DNA from: Cotesia glomerata
Taxonomy: Eukaryota > Arthropoda > Insecta > Hymenoptera > Braconidae
DNA length: 64,000 nt
Direction of reading: 5' to 3'
Assembly (NCBI RefSeq): GCF_020080835.1
Contig: NC_058164.1
Location: 4,861,666 to 4,925,665 of the forward strand
Positions within the stretch are counted from its first letter, which is position 1. Each line of letters starts with the position of its first letter. Both the position numbers and the translations under genes were made by a program. Positions 13,101-24,100 of this stretch are shown piece after piece. The notes under the pieces are model-generated. The model saw nothing but the letters and a program-made list of their open reading frames with translations, did not search any database and had not been told where the DNA came from.

Positions 13101-14291
13101 CCGTCACCGCTTCCGTCTTCATCTAAGGAAATTTTTCTTGGGTTAGTTAAATATTTTTATTAATTGGTTGATGGAGAAACTTGATAATTTTTTTTTTTAA
13201 TTGAAATGGTCAGAGATAATTTTGAAAAAATATATGAAAATTAATTTTGAAGATTTTTGACAATTTTTAGAATTTTTCTAACAAATAAACTGTGGAAAAA
13301 AAATTAGGAAAAAAAATTAACATGCAGAAATTTAGAAAAATTATAAATGCAATTTTTTAGAATTAATTTAATTGTTAAATAAAATTAAAAATTGCTCAAG
13401 TGACAGCTAACTCTAATTTCATGAAAATTAATTTAGCAGATATTTGACAATTTAGAGAATTTTTGTAAAAAATAAATTATGGGAAAAAAAATTATAAAAA
13501 ATTGATATTTAGAAATTTTTAAAAATAAAAAATTCAATTTTTCTTAAATAATTTTTTGGAACAAATTTGTTTTTTAACAAAAATTAAAAAGTGGTTAAGT
13601 GACTGTTAACTTGAATGTCATAAAAATATTACTAAAAAAATGAATAATATTAAAATTAGCCGACATTGTTAATTTTTTGAGTTTTTTTTTTAATTATTAA
13701 ATTAGAGCTAAATAATATTTTTAAAAATTTGCACTTATAATTTCTAAAGTTTTTTAAAAATGAATTTTTTTTTAATTTTGTTGTAATAATTTTGTCGGCT
13801 AACTTAATTTTCATAAAAAAATGATAATTATATTTAGAGATTTTTAGTTTTAAAAATATTTTTTAACAAATAAATTAAAATAAATCAAATGAAAAAAAAT
13901 ATACATGCAATTTATTTTAAATAATTTTTTTTTTTTTAATTATATAAATTTTATTCAATAATTAGCAATCTGTCAAAATTTACTGTCGGTATTATAAAAA
14001 TAAATTATTTACAGTATTATTAGAAAAATTAAAAAAAAAAAATGAACCTTTTGTTGAACTGCGCTGGATACACAGTGCCCATACTTGAAAATCGCTGATA
14101 AATTTTCGAATATAATCCTGATGACTCTTGTCGTCAAGAGCTGCGATAAAAGCTTGCGGGACACCATCTTCCTCGGGCGCTAATATTGTTATTATTTTAC
14201 GCAAATAATTAGTAAAAGACGTAAAGTCAACAGTCGCTATTATTTGGGACTCTGGCGTGGGTTCACCAGACCCATCCAGTGAATCACCCAT
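14..14291 (-). CDS. Dhc64C: Cytoplasmic dynein 1 heavy chain, 5' part of gene (first seven coding exons)
   Basis: Motor subunit of cytoplasmic dynein, which drives minus-end microtubule transport and mitotic functions. Coding exons in transcript order: 14291-14048, 13122-10991, 9944-9873, 9291-5220, 4771-4680, 4250-1185, 215-14. All junctions are GT-AG and the phases join without a stop (9,880 coding bases, about 3,293 residues). The family is about 4,600 residues, so the rest lies left of base 1. Order: N-terminal tail (about 1-1200), linker (about 1290-1700), AAA1 P-loop GPAGTGKT at 1902-1909 with Walker B CFDEFNR, AAA2 GPSGSGKT at 2222, AAA3 GPPGSGKT at 2594, AAA4 GVSGAGKT at 2936, then the first stalk coiled coil. 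The start MGDSLDGSG at 14291 opens the first exon; the ATG at 13036 and the GTG at 9279 are internal. Conservation over the AAA region is very high. Identification is firm; exon limits are read by eye. Confidence 0.97.
247..1092 (+). mobile_element. Non-autonomous Helitron copy 1, three palindromic units, degraded
   Basis: It lies in the dynein intron between 215 and 1185. Three tandem units of about 230 bp (roughly 285-515, 520-745 and 760-985) are each an AT-centred palindrome bearing GAGTACCCACAT on one arm and ATGTGGGTACTC on the other. The right end keeps the family tail TCACAAGTCACG, a mutated hairpin, AAGGTTG and CTAA followed by T. The left end is degenerate, so its exact start is uncertain. 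A TAA microsatellite abuts the right end. Confidence 0.75.
1091..1138. repeat. (TAA)n microsatellite
   Basis: About 16 uninterrupted TAA triplets directly follow the CTAA end of Helitron copy 1 in a dynein intron. Confidence 0.95.
4797..5193 (+). mobile_element. Helitron copy 2, single palindromic unit, 5' truncated
   Basis: It lies in the dynein intron 4772-5219. It keeps the subterminal stretch TAAGTATTTAGGCTGCATTC, one palindromic unit (about 4855-5085), the tail from GTACAGTGTAATTTAAC to TTCACAAGTCACGG, and a hairpin with one substitution. The last four bases are GTAA rather than CTAG. The right end stops about 26 bp from the dynein splice donor at 5219-5218. Confidence 0.75.
9336..9842. 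mobile_element. TIR element (GCCAAAAGGGCGT ends) in dynein intron
   Basis: GCCAAAAGGGCGT begins at about 9339 and its reverse complement ACGCCCTTTTGGC ends at about 9839. The arms continue as imperfect AT-rich complements. The interior is AT-rich with no ORF of note. It fills most of the dynein intron 9292-9872, which fits a MITE. The superfamily is not determined and the target-site duplication is unclear. Confidence 0.6.
10534..10955. mobile_element. TIR element, TCTAATTAGCAA family, copy 1
   Basis: The left end reads CGATGTTCTAATTAGCAAAT and the right end, reverse complemented, ATCGTCTAATTAGCAATTGG. The right subterminal part (GTGATTTTTTAATATTTTGA on the minus strand) matches the element at 29574-29797. 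It sits in the dynein intron 9945-10990, 35 bp from the exon. The left half is longer than in copy 2, so a further insertion or a divergent half is likely. Confidence 0.6.
13228..13620. repeat. Two tandem AT-rich elements of the TTAGCAGACA type in dynein intron 1
   Basis: Two adjacent copies (about 13228-13420 and 13423-13620) each begin near ATGAAAATTAATTT and end with CAAGTGACAGCTAACT-like sequence, with AACAAATAAA and TTTTTTGGAACAAA blocks inside. The same blocks recur at 15390-15580, 16366-16572, 16580-16832 and 26836-27022. This suggests a short inverted-repeat element family. The rest of the intron (13123-14047) is low-complexity A/T sequence. Confidence 0.5.
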
Positions 14292-14770
14292 CCTGTTCAG
14301 CTACGTTTTCAGTTTAATAATTTATACTTAAACTTTAGTCTATAATCTACACTTGTTGGTAAATGAAATTATTCATTATTCAACTACACAGAAAAAATAC
14401 AAAATTAAAAACTATCGAGCTCTTATGTTTTAAATGTCAGAGTTAAATATATATTATTTAATTATTTAGCAGCAGCAATTCAGCTCGACAGCTCACAATT
14501 GCTCATCTTCTATGGAGGAGGGCAAAGAAAATGGGTGAATCGAACATCGAAGTCAATTGTTTTATCTCGATGTTTTTTAAAGTCGATTAATCGATACCTG
14601 TCATTTTAAAAATCAAAAAATTTTTAATTAAAAAATTTTTTTTTAATTAATTACACACGAAATATTAAACTTAATGATTAATACTTAATAATACACTGAC
14701 TGTAAAAATATTTAAAGTATTATCTACGTAAAATATTAAAAAAATGAAATATAATTCGCCATATTTAGTA

Positions 14771-14782
14771 TGCGCATGCGCG
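14771..14782. promoter_or_regulatory. NRF-1-type palindromic site TGCGCATGCGCG
   Basis: TGCGCATGCGCG fits the NRF-1 consensus YGCGCAYGCGCR exactly and stands out in an A/T-rich spacer. NRF-1 (Erect wing in flies) is known to control nuclear genes for mitochondrial proteins. The site is about 480 bp upstream of the dynein ATG and 1.0 kb upstream of ATP synthase d. Which promoter it serves is inference. Confidence 0.5.
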
Positions 14783-14868
14783 CGCAAAAGTTCAGTTGTC
14801 AAATGACAGGTGCAAGCTTACAAGCTTATTTTTTATAATTTCTGAGTTACTATTGACAAAATTTTGTT

Positions 14869-15061
14869 ATGAAAATTAAGTTAGCCGACATTTAAAAATT
14901 TATAGAATTTTTTTTATTGAAAAAACGATTAAAAAAAAATTTTCACTTGTAAAAAACTTTAAAAACTGTAAGTGCAATTTTTAAAAAATATTTTTTTATT
15001 CTAATTTAATTATTAAAAAAAAAATCAAAAAAATAAAATCGTTGGCTAACTTTAGTATTAT
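14869..15061. mobile_element. MITE-like element, TTAGCCGAC ends, copy A1
   Basis: The left end GAAAATTAAGTTAGCCGACA is matched by an inverted right end CGTTGGCTAACTTTA about 190 bp away. The interior is A/T-rich and non-coding, with a shared core (CATTTGTAAAAAACTT-like, then AAGTGCAATTTTT). The same architecture recurs at 24980-25176, 27023-27228, 44323-44525 and 46081-46285. Confidence 0.6.
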
Positions 15062-15389
15062 AATTTTATTCACTGCTTGTTTAAAAAAAAATCACTACAC
15101 TTAAATTTGTGCTAAAATAATTTTTAACAACATTAATTACTTATAATTAATAACCAATTGAGTGACATTCAAGTTAGCAATCACTTGACAATTTTTTAAT
15201 TTTACTTAACAAAAAGATTTGTTTCAGAAAATTATTTTTAAGAAATTGCATTTTTTATTTCTTTAAAATTCTAGATGTTAATTTTTTCTTTCAATTTTTT
15301 TTTGCCATAATCTATTTGTTATACAATTTTTAAAATTATTAAATAAATGCTACATTAATTTTCATACCAATTAAATTATAGTGAATTGC

Positions 15390-15580
15390 CTTGAAAATTA
15401 ATATAGCACATATTTAATAATTTTAAAAATTTTATAACAAATATTATGGGAAAAAAAAATTAACATTTAGAAATTGAAAAAAATAAAAAATGCAAATTTT
15501 TAAAAACAATTTTTTGGAACAAAATCTTTTTTGTTAAATAAAATTAAAAAATTGTCAAGTGACAGCTAACTTTAATGTTA
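15390..15580. repeat. TTAGCAGACA-type AT-rich element
   Basis: It runs from TTGAAAATTAATATAGCACA to GTCAAGTGACAGCTAACT, with the internal TTTTTTGGAACAAAATC block shared with the copies in dynein intron 1. No coding content. Confidence 0.45.
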
Positions 15581-15792
15581 TTGAATTGCCGTGTAATACA
15601 TCAACAACGACACCTACAATGTCAATTATGATAAAAACCAACTTCAAGTCGATGAAATCCAATTGTGACAACAAAACAAGAAAAAATAAATTTTATTCTA
15701 ACCAACCTCACAGTTTTTCAGTGTGGAATGGTGATCCGTTGATCACTCCAACTTTTGCTGTCATTAATTTATCAAAAAGTAATAAATAAATA

Positions 15793-17129
15793 ATGGCTTC
15801 TCGCAAAGCTATTAAAGCCATTAATTGGTCCGCGATTGCCGAAAGGATTCAAGAGAGTGAAAAGCCCATTTTTGCTAACTTTCGTACTAAATCTGAGGGC
15901 TTCCTAAGACGGTTTGTGTTGCACGTTATACCAAAATTCATTTAGTTATATAATTTTTTTCTACTGTCCCTTTACCCCAATTATTTTATTTGTATTTCCA
16001 CTTATTTTTTATCTATACCTTTATTTTTATAAATTAATATTTATGTGTAGCTATACACATATATACATTTATATTTTTAATATTAACGAATATTTATTTA
16101 ATAAGTTAATTATTATGTTTCTATGTTTAATTAATTAACATGTGATTATTGATTCAGCATGAACGAGTTCCCAGAAACAGTTCCAGCAATTGATTGGGCT
16201 CATTACAAAAAAAATATTCCCAACTCAGCAATGGTTGACGAGTTCCAAAAGCAATATTCAAGTCTGTCAATCCCAATTCCAGCTGATAAGTACACTTCAA
16301 TTGTAGAACAGCAAGAAAAAGAAGCGGTATTTATTATTTTTGTCATTCCATCAATATTTGTTAAAAATGAAAATTAATTTAGCAGACATTTTATAATTTT
16401 AAGAATTTTTTTACCACGAATAAATTATATAAAAAAAAAAAAATGAGAAAAAAAATTGACATTTAAAAAATAAAAAAAAAGAAAAAATGCAATTTTTTAG
16501 AAATAATTTTTTGGAGCAAATTTATTTATTAAAAAAATTTAAAAAATGCTCAAGCGACTGCTAACTTTGATTTAATTTGTTAAAAATAATTTCGCAGATA
16601 CTTATTAATTTTAAGAATTTTTTTAACAAATAAATGACAAAAAAAATTGACATGTAGAAATTCAAAAAAATTGAAAATCTAATTTTTTGGAACAAAATTT
16701 TTTGTTAAAAAAAAATTTAGAAAAAAAAATTGACATGTAGAAATTAAAAAAAATTAAAAATCCAATTTTTTTAATAATAATTTTTTGAAAAAAAATTAAA
16801 AAATTATCTAGTGACTGCTAACTTTAATGTTATTTAATATTTCAGCATGTAAATATTTGTAAGAATAATTTTTAATTGATGATTTTTAAATTGTACAGTC
16901 GGAACACGTCAGAAACTTCATCACAGAATCTCACAAGCGAATTGAGGAATACAAAGCTGAAATCAATAAGATCAATTCAATGATACCATTTGAACAGATG
17001 ACTATGGAAGACTTTGCAGAACTGTACCCAGAACATGCATGGAGCCCAGAGAAACCAACAATCTGGCCACACGACCCCAATTACCAGCCTGGTGAGGAGC
17101 CCGAGCCAATTCCAAAAGGCGAGCACTAA
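15793..17129 (+). CDS. ATPsynD: ATP synthase subunit d, mitochondrial
   Basis: Peripheral-stalk subunit of the F1Fo ATP synthase on the matrix side of the inner membrane. Exons 15793-15911, 16158-16326 and 16899-17129 join in frame to 172 residues, close to the insect family length. Family marks are an N-terminus MASRKAIKAINWSAIAER, then EFPETVPAIDWAHYKK (about 43-58), a FQKQY segment, and a C-terminal stretch with PFEQMTMEDF and KPTIWPHD. Introns are GT-AG with phases 2 and 0. AATAAA signals lie at 17142-17147 and near 17205. It is divergent from dynein and convergent with HLCS. The second intron is filled by A/T-rich repeat elements. No anomaly in the protein. Confidence 0.95.
16366..16832. 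repeat. Two TTAGCAGACA-type elements in ATP synthase d intron 2
   Basis: Adjacent copies (about 16366-16572 and 16580-16832) start near ATGAAAATTAATTTAGCAGA and end in GCGACTGCTAACTTTGATT and GTGACTGCTAACTTTAATG. Inside they carry GACATGTAGAAATT and TTTTTTGGAACAAA blocks. The second copy looks internally duplicated. Confidence 0.45.
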
Positions 17130-17141
17130 ATTTAAAGATTC

Positions 17142-17147
17142 AATAAA
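17142..17147 (+). terminator. Poly(A) signal of ATP synthase d
   Basis: AATAAA lies 13 bp past the stop codon. A second AATAAA near 17205 could be used as an alternative. Confidence 0.6.
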
Positions 17148-17210
17148 CAATTGTCGGTGATGTACAATTGTAGTACACTGTATAATAACTACCTAGAATT
17201 TTTAAATAAA

Positions 17211-18120
17211 TATATTCAACTGTCAGTAATTATTTATGACAATTGTTATTTATAATTCTGACAATCAAGTCTCGGTTCAAGATTATTGTAATTGTTCTTG
17301 AGTGAATAAATTCTATTATACATATAAATATTTTTTTTTCATCAATACCGAAGATTTATTTATTTGATTATTATTTTTATTAAATTTTTTATTTATTTTT
17401 AGGAAATTAAAATTAGCACACTTGATAATTTTTTGATTTTTCTTTAAAAATAAAATAGATCCTAAAAATTATTTTTGAAAAATTGCATTTATCATTTTTT
17501 AGAGCTTCTAAAGATTAAAATTTTTTTTGCCATAATTTATTTGTTAAAAAATTATGAAATATTTTTTAATTTCAGTATTATTAATTTTTTATGATTAAAT
17601 ATATAAAAATTACTTAAAGCTATTTTTAAATAAACCATTTGTTATTTATAGATAGAAACAATAATTATTTCAACAGATAACATACATCACATCAGAATAC
17701 ATTACATCAAGTTATAGTTTGATTGATAGTAATTAATAAATATATTTTTCAACAATAAATGCAGATCCATATACTCTGGTACTTAAAAACAACACTTTGA
17801 AACTATTTTGATTCGCGTATGGAAAATAAATATCACGGAAGCTCTAACTTAAAATCACATGCCTCAATTAACTATTTATCATAATGTCAGCTAATATTTA
17901 TCCAAAAGTCTAGCATAAGTTATCGATACAGTGATTGATAAACGAGATGGAAATGTGCGCTGGAATAATTTTGATAGCTGAACGATAAATTGAATAGTTA
18001 TTAGAATAAATTATTTTACACATATATGATCAAAAATGACGAGTTAATATTCAGTAACACTTAATAAATGACGTGATAAATCTATTGATATTTTAGTAAT
18101 TAAAATCCTGAATTTCGGAT
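17211..18120. other. Convergent intergenic spacer between ATP synthase d and HLCS
   Basis: About 0.9 kb between the 3' ends of two convergent genes. It should include the HLCS 3' UTR (about 17700-18120, the more complex part). An A/T-rich repeat remnant lies at about 17400-17580. No ORF or RNA gene was recognised. Confidence 0.5.
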
Positions 18121-21100
18121 TTATCTTGATAAGGACGGAGCAATGAGTCCTTTGAAAATATCGAAACTATTTCCGTCAGGCTGAAGGGAAAATACTTTTC
18201 CATCTAAGCTCTGGACTTCTAAGTATCCATTGCTGTCTATTCCCAGGATTTTTACTTCCCTGATCGCACCATCAGGAGACTCGAAGCTTACTTGAGTGTC
18301 TCTATTAAATAAATAATTAAAAATTATATTAGACTATCCCTAGATAAATAATTAAGAAATTACCTTATATCTTGTGAACTATTGACATTTTTAAAGATAT
18401 AAGCTCATCCCGATGTTACACTCATCAAAACCTTTCATTTAAGTACTCACATCAATTTTTCATATATTTATATATATTATATATATGTATATATGAAAAA
18501 TATATAAAAATGCATGAGGATACTCAAATGAAAGCTCTAGATGAGAGTAACATCGAAATGAGCTTATATCTTTAAAAATTTTAATAATTAAGAAATGACC
18601 TTGTATCTTGTGAAATGTTGACATTTTTAAAGATATAAGCTCATGCTGATCTTACACTTATCAAGAGCTTTCATTTGAGTACCCACATCAATTTTTTATA
18701 TATTTATATATGTTATATATATGTATATATAAAAAATATATGAAAATGCATGTGGGTACTTAAATGAAAGGTCTTGATGAGTGTAATATCGACATGAGCT
18801 TATATCTTTAAAAATGTCAATAATTATGAAATGACATTGTATCTTGTGAAATGTTGACATTTTTTAAAATATAAGCTCATCCTGATGTTACACTTGTCAA
18901 AAGCTTTCATTTGAGTACCGACATCAATTTTTCATATATTTATATATATTATATATATGTATATATGAAAAATATATCAAAAATGCATGTGGGTACTCAA
19001 ATGAAAGCTCTTGATGAGAGTAACATCGAGATGAGCTTATATCATTAAAAATGTCAATATTTAAGAAAGTACAGTGCAAGTTAACAAAAGCCATTATGTA
19101 ATAAAGCAAAATTTTAATTATTTATAGTTTACAAGTCACGGCAGTCACATAGTGACTGCAAGGTTGTTAGTATATTATTAAAATTTAATTAAATTTTAAA
19201 AAATTAATTTTTACTTACGTATGAAGCCAGTAGTCGTAGTAAAGCTGATAGAAATGATTGACATTATCATTCTGAATTGAATTTATCAAACTTTCAAGTT
19301 GATTAAAAATAAGAGCAAGTAATTTTTCGTATCCAAGAGGCGCTAAGTTTGTACCTTTTTTCTCATTGTATTTTTTAATTGCGTCATTGATACTACTCGT
19401 CGGAGTACTGTTAGATAAATTAACTCCAAGGCCTAAAAAAAAATTTTACCCTTTATTTATTGATAAAAAATTCCAATATAAGAATAATTACCAATATTGC
19501 AAATCGCTTCTGAAGACTCAAGAAGTGTTGGTACAATAAGGCCACCAAGTTTAACTTTATCTCCTAAATAAATATCATTAGGCCATTTAATATTTAGATC
19601 AATCTCCTGTAAAATAAAAAATTAAAATTTTTTATATCAATTCAAATGACTCTAGAGCTTAAAAATAAATACCTCGTATCCAGGAATTGACTTAACAGCA
19701 GCAATAACAGCTACTACCACAAAATGTTGCAAAATTGGTAAGTGATTCCCGAGATAACTATTTAATGGAATGTGTAATTGTAATGTAAACATCAAGCATC
19801 CTTTTGCGCTCAACCAAATATTTTTGTTACGACCTAAAAGTATTTTAAATTTTAATAAAAAAAAATAATTTATAATTTTCAATTGAATTTTTACCTTGGC
19901 CTTGCGTTTGTTGACGAGGAATAACAGCTAGTCCATGGTGTAACTTACAGCCGGCAACTACGTCCATTGACGAGGTCATTATATCTGCGTAAATTACAAG
20001 GCGTCCCAAGTCTTTGGTTTTGAGATTCTAAAATTTTACAACACTTAGTATCATTTAATTATTTTAAAATAATTAATTAAAAAATTACCTCAAAATATTC
20101 AATAGTGGAAAAATTATCAGGACAAGTATGCAACATGATTGGTAAAATAGATGATGATGGTGGTACTAATTTATTAGTATTGTTACAAAACTGCAGCTTT
20201 ATTTTATTTGTCTTAAAAATATCATTAGTCTCCATCTTGTCTTTCAGTCGTTCCAGCATTTCCAGTTTAAGCTATTAGCAGTAACAATAATAAATAATTA
20301 ATTAATTTAAAAATTATTTAATGTAATTTAAGTAAATGCATAATTTAAATTAAAACAACTAGTTGTAAGTGTTGGTAAACTTCAATATTTAAAATAAAAA
20401 ATATTGAAGTTAAAAATAAAAATATCTGTGCGAGTATATGTCAATAAAAAAAATGCCAAACTACTGAACAATAATTAATAAATTTGCTTATACGAGCCTC
20501 GTGTCTACCCAGAAAAAACCCAGGGTTAAAAGCAACATCTCCAGAAGCTACTGGCTTGACATCAACTCCTAGGTGAGAGCTTAGCAAGTCTGATAGAATT
20601 TCAAGCCTCGCCGGGTTGCTGGCTTTTAGAGCTTCGAATTTTGCTTCTTCCATTTCATACTGCGAAGGATCAGCCTCGAGATGGATCTGTGAAAAGAGCG
20701 CCTTGCCTCCTGTGGTTGGCAGGTCTGCGAGGACGATGCTGGGTGTGTGCCAGGTCTCCTCGGCTCCGAGAACTCGTACTTGGAATGTGTGAGTTTTTCC
20801 TTGTTTGTCTTTTACAGTTGATGATGCTGGAGTTACTGGTGTTGTCCTGTAATTGAATTTTTTTTTTGAATTTTTATTTTATAAAAAATTTATGAATTAA
20901 AATTAATTCTAAAAAATTCAATTTAATTCAATTAATAAAAAAAAATAATTCCATTCAATTAAAATTCAATTAATTAAGAAAAATTAAATTTAATTCAATT
21001 AAAATTAAATTAATTAGAAAAATCAATTCAATTCAATTAAAATTAAATTAATTAAAAAAAATCAATTCAATTCAATTAAAGTTCAATTTATTGAAAAATT

Positions 21101-24100
21101 GAATTCAATTCAATTAAAATTAATTTAATTAAAAATAAATCAATCCAATTCAATTAAAAATAAATTAATTTTTAAAAAATTAAATTAATCAAAAAAAAAT
21201 TTTTTTTAATTTACTTGACATCTTCATGATCTTGAGAGAACCGTGATTTAATCGGCGAAGCTTGGTAACAAAATATGTGATGCATCATCTGCACATTTTT
21301 CCACTTTCCATATGAGAAACGTACGAGCTCATGTTCGCGTACTTCTGCAGTTTTGAATGACGGCAAGAGTGTATGCAGTGCATCGGAACATAACGCCAAT
21401 AATTTTCCTCCTTTGACAATGTAATTGACTAATTGCGATGCGATTTCACTGTCAACGTTACCGCATACTACCACCAAATTCGCCTGGTCTTTCCATACAT
21501 CTCGGCGAGCGTCTTCCGGAGTTAATTTGTAAATAATATACCTGTTAAAAATTAAAATACAAATTTATTAATAAATTTCATTAAAAATTATATTAATTTA
21601 AAAATTACTTTTCTTTATTTAGAGTTTGTTTCAAGACTCGTTCGATGTTATCACTTGCTAAAGTCGAGTCAGCGTAAATTAAAACGTTAGGCGGCTTACC
21701 GGCTTCTGGATAATTTTGAAATTTTCTCTTTTCAGAGTACCTGTAAAATAATTTAATAAATATTAGTCATTTTTAATTAAATTATAAAAAAAAATTTAAT
21801 AAACTTGATTATTTAAAAAACTTGATAAACTTGATTATTTAAAAAAAAAGTTTATATTATACATTTTGAGTGAAATGAAAAATTGCGCAATAAAATTATT
21901 TCAAACACGAGAGATCAAGTGAGTTTAAACCTTCTTGTAGACTATTGGTAAAAAAAATGACCGTGTATAATAAATATCTCAATAATAATACTATTTTTCA
22001 AGGTCTGAAAAATTACTGCTTATTTACGGACACTTACAACTATTGGCAGGCCTGTTTTATATTCAAAAGAATAATTACATTGAAAATCACCGGGTTGGAG
22101 ATCAATGTCTAAGCTAATTTGTTTTGTAAATGTTTGATTAGATGATACAATGAAATACTTATTACTTTTCAGCACGATTTGTGTAAGACATATCAAAAGG
22201 ATCCCCTTTGAAGGTCTTCGGCAGTATTCTCTCGCATAAATTGGCATCTGAAGAGGCGCGGGACTTAGTTTCCTTGGGTTCATCTTCGTCGATATTTTGC
22301 GTCGAAGAATAATTAGAGTTAGCGACACTCAGCTGGTTATCTGGAGTCTCTGAATTACGGCTTAGAGTCGTGTGGAGTTCATTACTGGACATTTGCAAAC
22401 TTCGCCTTACTGAGTCACCGCGGTCCATCATACTTAAAGATGCTGGAGTTGGTGGAGGAGTCTTAGGCACTGATGTGCTATCTTCTGTTTTGAATTCTTG
22501 GGCTTCTGAAATAGTTTTTTTTTAAATAATTATATAATTAACTTTATGAGAAAATGATGTATTATGATTATTATCTACATTATTAAGAGAATAAGAGAAA
22601 TTTTGTCTCCAGGATAGTTATATGATAAAATCGGTTTAAAAACTAAGAAATGACCTTGTATCTTGTGAACTATTGAAAATTTTAAAGATATAAACTCATC
22701 TCGATGTTACACTCATCGAGACCTTTCATTTGAGTACCCACATCAATTTTTCATATATTTTATATATTTATATATATGTATATATGAAAAACATATGAAA
22801 ATGCATGTGGGTACTCAAATGAAAGCTCTTGATGAGTGTATCATCGGGATGAGCTTATATCTTTAAAAAAGTCAATCGTTAAGAAAGTACAGTGCAATTT
22901 AACGAATAACTTGTGAACAATTGACATTTTTAAAGATATAAGCTCATCCCGACATTACACTCATTGAAACCTTTCATTTGAGTACCCACATCAATTTTTC
23001 ATATATTTTATATATTTATATATTTCACAAATACCATATATATAAAATATATAAAAAATGCCATGTGGGTACTCAAATGAAAGGTATCGATGAGTGCAAC
23101 ATCGGGATGAGCTTATATCTTTAAAAATGTCAATAATTAAGAACTGACATTGCTATTTTGTGAACTATTGACATTTTTAAAGATATAAACTCACCCCGGC
23201 ATTATACTCATCGAGACCTTTAATTTGAGTACCCACATCAATTTTTCATATATTTTATATATTTATATATATGTATATATGAAAAATATATCAAAAATGC
23301 ATGTGGGTACTCAAATGAAAGCTCTTGATGAGTGTAACATCGGGATGAGCTTATATCTTTAAAAACGTCAATAGTTAAGAAAGTACAGTACAATTTAACG
23401 AAAGTCATTATTTAACAAAGCAAAATTTTAATTATTTATAGTTCTCAAGTCATGGCAGTTACATAGTAACTGCAAGGTTACTTGTTATTATTATTATATA
23501 AAATTTTTCCTCAATAAAAAATCATGAATAAAATATTCAAAGCTAAAAATAAAATAATTTTGTTATAATTATAAACTATAAAATATTTTATTTACCTAAA
23601 GTATCATGTTGATGACTTATTTCTAAAACAGTTGGCATTTGTAATGACAACGATCTAGTACCGGGTGAAACAATTATTCCTGGTAAAGTATCCACTTCAA
23701 AGGGTTCTTTTTGCTGCGATACACGTCGCGCTGTACTACTGAATAATTTTAGAGTTTCCATATGAGTTTTCCATTGAGCTTTGCCAACTAATTCTACAAA
23801 AAAATTTTTTTATAAATTAAATTAAAGCTACTGGAAATTTATAATAATAATTACTTCTATTCCCCAGGGAAGATTGATTTATATTATAACTGCAAGGCTT
23901 TCCTGATACCTCAACAGCTGCAATTCAATAAATAAAATGTATCAACAATACATTATTAAAAATAAATCAGTAATACTTGATAAAAATTAATTAATAAAAT
24001 AGTAAGAGAAATTACATTCAATACGCGTAAGTAAAAGTCCATTGTTAATAAAGCAAAAGCTCTCCATTAGTGCTATTGATAATTTACTCATATGATCAAT

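Larger units (their letters stand above)
14292..15792. promoter_or_regulatory. Divergent spacer between dynein and ATP synthase d
   Basis: This 1.5 kb spacer separates two divergent start codons, so it should hold both promoters. The dynein-proximal part (14450-14820) is the most complex. It contains a DRE-like ATCGATA (14590-14596) and an NRF-1-type palindrome (14771-14782). The remainder is mostly short A/T-rich repeats. Transcription start sites cannot be placed from sequence alone. Confidence 0.5.
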
